Below, one piece after another: positions 59,680 to 64,000 of a DNA stretch of 64,000 bases. The position numbers and the translations under genes were made by a program. Under the pieces are notes generated by a model, which saw nothing but the letters and a program-made list of their open reading frames with translations, was not told the origin of the DNA and ran no database searches. Numbering within the stretch: the first letter of the stretch is position 1; the number at the start of each line of letters is the position of its first letter. The DNA is from a virus. Where the stretch lies: the IMG/VR virus record IMGVR_UViG_3300025436_000002, positions 1-64,000 of that record. One strand, 5' to 3'.

Positions 59680-60229
59680 TATAGGTTTATACTCCCCTTC
59701 AATGCAATCTGGGAAAACTACTACGGCAGACTATCTTATGGCTTTTTACGGATATAAGAGAATAGTATTAGCTAAGACTCTTAAAAAAATGACAGAGGCT
59801 TTCATAAGAGGGCTAGGATATAGCGAAGATATGATTCAGAGAATGGTTTACGGAGATTTAAAAGAAACAGTTATACTCGAGATAGGAAAGACTCCTAGGT
59901 ATCTACAACAAACGATCGGAACTCAGTGGGGGCGGGCTTATATAGGGGATTCAGTGTGGTTGGATATAGGTACTAACAATCTGGATAAAAATATAAATCA
60001 TATTTGTGAGGATGTTAGATTCCTAAACGAAGCAGATACTTTTAGAGAAAAAGGATTTAAGCTTATAAAGATAGTAAGACCTAGTGCTGTAATCACAGAA
60101 GAACATGAGTCAGAAGGCAAACTAAATGATTACCCATGGGACTACACTATCATAAATGATGGAACGATTGAAGATTTTTATGGTAAGATAGATAGAATAA
60201 TGAAGGAGATTACAAATGAAAATCAATAA
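59672..60229 (+). CDS. deoxynucleoside monophosphate kinase
   Basis: 185 residues, TTG start overlapping the nuclease gene by 8 nt (AAAGGAG upstream). P-loop SMQSGKTTTADYL at about 10-22, and TPRYLQQTIGTQWGRAYIGDSVW, the substrate-binding signature of T4 gp1-type dNMP kinases, plus VRPSAV near the C-terminus. Supplies dNDPs for DNA synthesis. Confidence 0.85.
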   Translation: MVNIGLYSPSMQSGKTTTADYLMAFYGYKRIVLAKTLKKMTEAFIRGLGYSEDMIQRMVYGDLKETVILEIGKTPRYLQQTIGTQWGRAYIGDSVWLDIGTNNLDKNINHICEDVRFLNEADTFREKGFKLIKIVRPSAVITEEHESEGKLNDYPWDYTIINDGTIEDFYGKIDRIMKEITNENQ

Positions 60230-60485
60230 CAACAACTTAGGTGAAAGAAGTTTAGCTCAAAGTAATGAAGTACTTTTAGAGCATTATACTAAAATAAGAG
60301 ATTTGGATCCTATTAGGTTGGTAGAGTATGGGTACAAGACTTATATATTTTATAAACGTGGAATAACTACTTACGGATATATGCACCTAGAAGGCAATCG
60401 AATTCAAGAGAGTTTTAAAATAGGGAAGAAGGATGTGCACACTAAAGGTATGACATCTAGTAGTCCTAGAAATGTAACTGAATGA
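60216..60485 (+). CDS. small protein of unknown function
   Basis: 89 residues, overlapping the kinase gene by 14 nt, GGAG upstream. Residues 30-70 look like a beta sheet (YGYKTYIFYKRGITTYGYMHL). No family recognised. Part of the replication operon. Confidence 0.6.
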   Translation: MKINNNNLGERSLAQSNEVLLEHYTKIRDLDPIRLVEYGYKTYIFYKRGITTYGYMHLEGNRIQESFKIGKKDVHTKGMTSSSPRNVTE

Positions 60486-60537
60486 TATGAAGATGTCTTG
60501 AGGAGATTGACTGAACTTAAGTTACAGGAGTTTAGGA

Positions 60538-60678
60538 ATGGATAGGGATGGAATAGAGCTTAATTATCTAAGAAAGAAATTAAGCATGCTCGAAGAAGAA
60601 CTTAGACTTAAAGAAAAAGATTCAAAGAGAGTATTCAACAAGATACAAGAGTTGATAATGGAGATAGTAGGGAGGTAG
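60538..60678 (+). CDS. 46-residue coiled-coil protein
   Basis: ATG at 60538 after CAGGAG, stop at 60676-60678. A single long helix with heptad pattern (LRKKLSMLEEELRLKEKD). It lies tightly between two early genes and its 3' end supplies the GGGAGG ribosome site of the next. Likely real; function unknown. Confidence 0.6.
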   Translation: MDRDGIELNYLRKKLSMLEEELRLKEKDSKRVFNKIQELIMEIVGR

Positions 60679-60685
60679 TCAATCT

Positions 60686-61123
60686 TTGGTAAATAAAAAA
60701 GAAAAGTGTATAATAGTAGACTTTGATGGTACTTTGAGTGACTATAAATCTCGTGCTAAATGGAGAGATATTAATTTTCAAAAGTATATAGATCTCAGCT
60801 ATACAGACGTGCCTAATAAACCTGTGTTAGAAATCATGGAGAAATTCATGCTTAGTCATAGGATAGTTATACTTTCAGCCCGTCCTGAGTCAGCAAGGCA
60901 GGAGACAGAAGACTGGTTAGTTAGATATAGAATATACTATGACAAACTCATTCTTAAGAAGACAGGAGACGATCGAGAAGATAGTGTAATAAAACTGGAA
61001 CTAATTCAAAAAAGTATAATCCCAAACTTCGACATACTCTTTGCCATTGAAGATAGGATCTCAGTAGTCAATTTATTCAGAGAGAATGGCATATTTACCC
61101 TACATTGTGGAGAGGGATACTAG
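60686..61123 (+). CDS. HAD-family phosphatase (polynucleotide kinase 3'-phosphatase-like)
   Basis: 145 residues, TTG start with GGGAGG upstream. HAD motif I IIVDFDGTLSDY (Asp 12, 14), motif II VILSARPES, a Lys (LKKTGDD) and motif IV FAIEDRISVVNLF. Closest by pattern to the phosphatase domain of T4 polynucleotide kinase, without its kinase domain. Probably trims 3' phosphates from DNA or RNA ends or nucleotides. Confidence 0.75.
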   Translation: MVNKKEKCIIVDFDGTLSDYKSRAKWRDINFQKYIDLSYTDVPNKPVLEIMEKFMLSHRIVILSARPESARQETEDWLVRYRIYYDKLILKKTGDDREDSVIKLELIQKSIIPNFDILFAIEDRISVVNLFRENGIFTLHCGEGY

Positions 61124-61139
61124 AAAGAATGAGAATAGA

Positions 61140-62600
61140 ATGTTAAAGTTAATAGATAGTATCACACTAAGAGACTATCAAGAGGACGCTATAAACTTCT
61201 CTACGAGTAGACCTGCATCCCTGATAAGCTTGTCTACAGGCACTGGAAAATCAATCTGTTTTATAAAATCCGCAATAGATTTGTTGAATAGGGGAGATGT
61301 TAAGAAAGCAATTGTATTTGGAACAAAGTCATCATGCCTAGAACTACATGATGAAATGCAAAGTAAAATAGAGTATGACGATGGAAGCTCATTTAAGCCT
61401 CTTCTAATATCTAGTGACGAGAGTCTTGAAGGTTTCTTTACAAATCCTGAGGAAGATGTTGCAATCATACAATATGAGAAGTTAACCTCTTTAGATTTGA
61501 GGACGTTGTTTAAAGGATTGAATAAATATCCCACAGCAGTCTACTGTGATGAATCACAACGTCTAAAAACGCCTACTGCGATGCTTACAAAGTGTTTTGT
61601 AGCTATAAGAAAACCTATAAAATATTTAACATTCTTAACAGCTACCCCCATTATGTCAAAATTAATTGATTTATTCTATCAAGTTCAGATACTTGACTCT
61701 AAAATCTTTAAGAATAGAACAGTATTTTCCTCAACATTTATAGAAGAGAAGATGGTTAAAAATTGGAAAACTGGAAGACAGTACCCCGAGATAGTAGGGT
61801 ACAAAAATTTAGAGCTCATGCGTGAGAAGATAAAACCCATATGTTTTGACTACTACCCTAAACAGGATACTGAGTACCTTGTCCATAAGTGTACTTTAAG
61901 TAATCCAAATGACTACATGACAGCTTCAGAAGGATTACTTAACTCAAAGGATGCTAAAACACACGGAGCAAGATTAGTAGATTTACAACATACTGTAGAT
62001 AAAGATAGGTCGAAGATTAAACTATACTTAGAAACTATAAAACCCTATCTTAAGACAGGACTTTTAACGTACGTACATTACCATGAAACTATGGACATGT
62101 TATCTAAGATATTTGATAAGTTGAATATAGATCATAGGAAGATAAATGGAACTGTTAGTACAAAGGAAAGACGTGAGATTAAAGAATGGTTTAACTCCGA
62201 CCCTTCCAATAAAGTATTACTGATAAGTGCAGCAGGCTCGACCTCACTTAATTTGCAGAGCGTGAATAACTTATTTTTCTATAACGTACCTCAAGGAATT
62301 GGAGCATTTTTACAAGCTAGGGGACGCATAGTCCGTTTGTTTAGCAAGCATCCTAATTTTAAGATACATTTTATAACAACTGAAATAGAACTAGGCGGGA
62401 AGTTAGTAGGAACAGTAGATGCCTACAAATATGAACTGGTATCCTCCTATAAACAACTCACAAACACGATACTTGAGGCTGATGAAATCCCAGAAGGCGA
62501 CCTCAAAAGTTTTAACAAAAATTTAATGGACAAAATTAGGAAGGCTAATCTTTGGGATGCTGGAACTAAGGGTAAGAAAGCTTTCAAAGGATTTGAGTAG
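61140..62600 (+). CDS. SF2 helicase (UvsW-like)
   Basis: 486 residues from ATG 61140 (an ATG at 61086 would overlap the upstream gene by 38 nt; neither has a strong ribosome site). Motifs: LRDYQEDAI (Q-like), SLSTGTGKSICF (Walker A), VYCDESQR (motif II DESQ in place of DEAH), FLTATP (III), LISAAGSTSLNLQ (V) and QARGRIVR (VI). Resembles T4 UvsW, which unwinds R-loops and D-loops and shifts replication from origin- to recombination-dependent mode. Confidence 0.85.
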   Translation: MLKLIDSITLRDYQEDAINFSTSRPASLISLSTGTGKSICFIKSAIDLLNRGDVKKAIVFGTKSSCLELHDEMQSKIEYDDGSSFKPLLISSDESLEGFFTNPEEDVAIIQYEKLTSLDLRTLFKGLNKYPTAVYCDESQRLKTPTAMLTKCFVAIRKPIKYLTFLTATPIMSKLIDLFYQVQILDSKIFKNRTVFSSTFIEEKMVKNWKTGRQYPEIVGYKNLELMREKIKPICFDYYPKQDTEYLVHKCTLSNPNDYMTASEGLLNSKDAKTHGARLVDLQHTVDKDRSKIKLYLETIKPYLKTGLLTYVHYHETMDMLSKIFDKLNIDHRKINGTVSTKERREIKEWFNSDPSNKVLLISAAGSTSLNLQSVNNLFFYNVPQGIGAFLQARGRIVRLFSKHPNFKIHFITTEIELGGKLVGTVDAYKYELVSSYKQLTNTILEADEIPEGDLKSFNKNLMDKIRKANLWDAGTKGKKAFKGFE

Positions 62601-62616
62601 AAATAACTTAAAGCAC

Positions 62617-62645
62617 TTGACTTATTAAGATACGTATGTTATAAT
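62617..62645 (+). promoter_or_regulatory. early promoter before loader and helicase genes
   Basis: TTGACT, 17 nt, TATAAT with extended -10 TGT, 16 nt after the helicase stop. GGAGAAGG precedes the ATG at 62669. Confidence 0.88.
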
Positions 62646-62668
62646 TCCTTACATAGGAGAAGGTAAAT

Positions 62669-63277
62669 ATGAATAATAACAGAAAGCTTAGAGAGACACC
62701 CGAAAATTATAAGATTAAAAGTTGTAGGGGCATATTAAAGCCTTATGATAAATTTATGGGTAAGATAACCCTTGAAGAATTTAATAAGTTCAAAGAAGCC
62801 ATCCCTAAGATAGATAATTTTATAATATACGGAAACGCCGATACACTTAATAAAGCAGGGATGCATATTATAAATCTTTGGTCAGGTTGTAGTAGAGAAC
62901 CTTTGAAATATACATTCGAGCAATTAGCAGAAGGTCTATTTTCTAAGAAATACGAGATATCAAGTGGTTTTTCAAATCCTCTACATCCTCTATTACTTAT
63001 CTACGTGAACTTAAACACTTCTCATTTGGGAAATGATAAACACATGACTTCAGTATTCCATAATAGATATGCAAATGGAAACAAAACAATAGTCCTCTGT
63101 GAGTTAAGAAATGCCTTGCCTTTTGTAAGAACTATCCCTTTTATGAAAGCTATTGATCTTTTCGAGGATAGTCCAAATACCGTAAGAAACGAGGATATGT
63201 CTTTAGAAACAAAAGAAGTATCCTTAGAAACTAGAACAACCTCGACTCAAGGTGATGGGTTTGTGCATGATGCATGA
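62669..63277 (+). CDS. degenerate DnaC-like helicase loader (candidate)
   Basis: 202 residues. The stretch FIIYGNADTLNKAGMHIINLW occupies the place of a Walker A (G..GTGKTHLA) in DnaC/DnaI loaders but lacks Gly-Lys-Thr. LLLIYVNLNTSHLGNDKHMTSVFHNRYANGNKTIVLCE aligns by eye with the Walker B and sensor region (lLiiDDi......... ..ii..Ry..... .iittN) but lacks the acidic pair. It sits 35 nt before the DnaB-like gene. An ATP-independent loader is inferred, not proved. Confidence 0.55.
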   Translation: MNNNRKLRETPENYKIKSCRGILKPYDKFMGKITLEEFNKFKEAIPKIDNFIIYGNADTLNKAGMHIINLWSGCSREPLKYTFEQLAEGLFSKKYEISSGFSNPLHPLLLIYVNLNTSHLGNDKHMTSVFHNRYANGNKTIVLCELRNALPFVRTIPFMKAIDLFEDSPNTVRNEDMSLETKEVSLETRTTSTQGDGFVHDA

Positions 63278-63311
63278 TGATTATTAGTTATTTATAAGGG
63301 TATATTAATAT

Positions 63312-64000
63312 ATGAGTAATTTAGATAATAGAATATTTAATGCAGAAGAGCTTACTAAACTAGCTACTTTAGTTCTATCTAGTTTAGATAAAGTACACTC
63401 TCTTGATTCTATAAAAGAAACTATCACTTTGTTAGATTCTTCGCCTATTACATGGATGAGGGTTATCTTTGAAGACGCTATTTCTTTTCATAAAGAAGAA
63501 GGCAGGTTTCCAGATGCAGTTTACTTAGAAGCCAAACATCCGAATAAATTTTATGATCCAGAAATGCCCTATAGCCCTGATATATTTATACAGCTTACGA
63601 ACCAGCTTAAGAAACATAAACAACTTAAACAAATAATGGAGGCTATTAATAATCAGGATTTAGACGCAGTTCAGGATATTGTATCAGGAAACATAAAATG
63701 TAGAAATAAAAACCCTATAACAATAGACAGCGTTATATCTGGATATGCAGCAGCTAAACTAGCTCCTAAGGGCTTAAAGTTTGGAATACCTGACTTGGAT
63801 AGGTATACTAAGGGGCTAGACTACGGAACCTTAAATGTAGTAGCAGCACCTGTCGGAAGATTTAAAACTACATTTGCCCTGTCTATAGCTTACCGTGCTG
63901 CCGTAAAAGAAGGCAAAAAGGTACTGTATATAACCTTAGAAGTAACTACAATGAGGATATTTTATAATTTGATTGCTAGACATGCTCATGAGATAGGTTA
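63312..64000 (+). CDS. DnaB/gp41-like replicative helicase (N-terminal part)
   Basis: Open to the window end (229 codons shown, C-terminal part outside). N-terminal helical domain with LDSSPITWMRVIFEDAISFHK, linker, then the RecA-like core: KGLKFGIPDLDRYTKGLDYG, NVVAAPVGRFKTTFALSIA, KVLYITLEV. The P-loop reads APVGRFKTT, with Phe where GKT normally has Gly before Lys, as in some phage gp41-type helicases. It is the ring helicase that should pair with the primase-like protein at 7.2 kb. Confidence 0.85.
   Translation, partial: MSNLDNRIFNAEELTKLATLVLSSLDKVHSLDSIKETITLLDSSPITWMRVIFEDAISFHKEEGRFPDAVYLEAKHPNKFYDPEMPYSPDIFIQLTNQLKKHKQLKQIMEAINNQDLDAVQDIVSGNIKCRNKNPITIDSVISGYAAAKLAPKGLKFGIPDLDRYTKGLDYGTLNVVAAPVGRFKTTFALSIAYRAAVKEGKKVLYITLEVTTMRIFYNLIARHAHEIG

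Noticed and set aside
1-64000. tRNA genes
   Set aside because: No cloverleaf with TTCRANY-type T-loop and acceptor stem was seen by eye. Absence cannot be proved without tRNAscan.
1-64000. CRISPR array or Cas genes
   Set aside because: Repeats found are coding tandem repeats or the single 63-bp pair. There are no regularly spaced repeats with unique spacers.

Overview
This window is part of the genome of a large, AT-rich, tailed phage with a contractile tail (a T4-superfamily-like myovirus). The evidence is an ordered set of virion genes: terminase, portal, prohead protease fused to scaffold, major capsid protein, tail sheath, tail tube, tape measure, baseplate hub, spike and wedge genes, and a tail fibre. 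A replication module follows: 5' nuclease, dNMP kinase, UvsW-like helicase, a DnaC-like loader remnant and a DnaB-like helicase. Nearly all genes lie on the + strand. Strong AGGAGG-type ribosome sites and canonical TTGAC-17-TGnTATAAT early promoters point to a low-GC host using ordinary sigma-70 signals, perhaps a Firmicute. The host cannot be fixed from sequence alone.

Layout. 0.1-2.0 kb: a virion or fibre-like protein and a one-TM protein. 2.0-2.9 kb: a two-gene minus-strand early operon. 3.0-6.4 kb: a six-bladed Asp-box protein and small genes of unknown role, one of them a PD-(D/E)XK (sce7726-like) protein. 6.4-7.2 kb: a non-coding, apparently structured stretch with its own early promoter and a perfect 63-bp direct repeat. 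7.2-10.0 kb: a TOPRIM primase-like protein, an unknown, a Cys-rich mini-protein, a late sigma-like factor and an overlapping small protein. 10.1-20.9 kb: packaging and head genes, with two inteins in the large terminase. 20.9-24.8 kb: an island of early-promoter genes inserted after the capsid gene, including two homing endonucleases. 24.8-37.1 kb: head and neck genes and small accessory genes, with three more homing endonucleases. 37.1-58.1 kb: tail and baseplate, with one more homing endonuclease. 58.1-58.4 kb: three tandem early promoters separated by two terminators. 58.4-64.0 kb: early replication genes.

Regulation is readable. About eighteen copies of a motif close to TTTATATTATAATTAGA lie just upstream of late genes, often fused to the terminator of the preceding unit. 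The sigma-like protein at 9.0-9.7 kb is the natural candidate to read them. A second class, TTGACN-17-TGnTATAAT, drives replication genes, the minus-strand operon and several selfish genes embedded in the late region.

The most unusual points are: (1) the long structured leader or RNA with 63-bp repeats; (2) two inteins splitting both catalytic motifs of the terminase; (3) a family of Vsr-type homing endonucleases with 1, 2, 4 or 8 copies of a KYG...QS repeat, sharing an HTH-like module with a GIY-YIG enzyme; (4) a roughly 60-residue domain recurring in four different tail proteins; (5) a short C-terminal peptide duplicated out of context with only synonymous changes; (6) tandem promoter-terminator units that should make two tiny RNAs.
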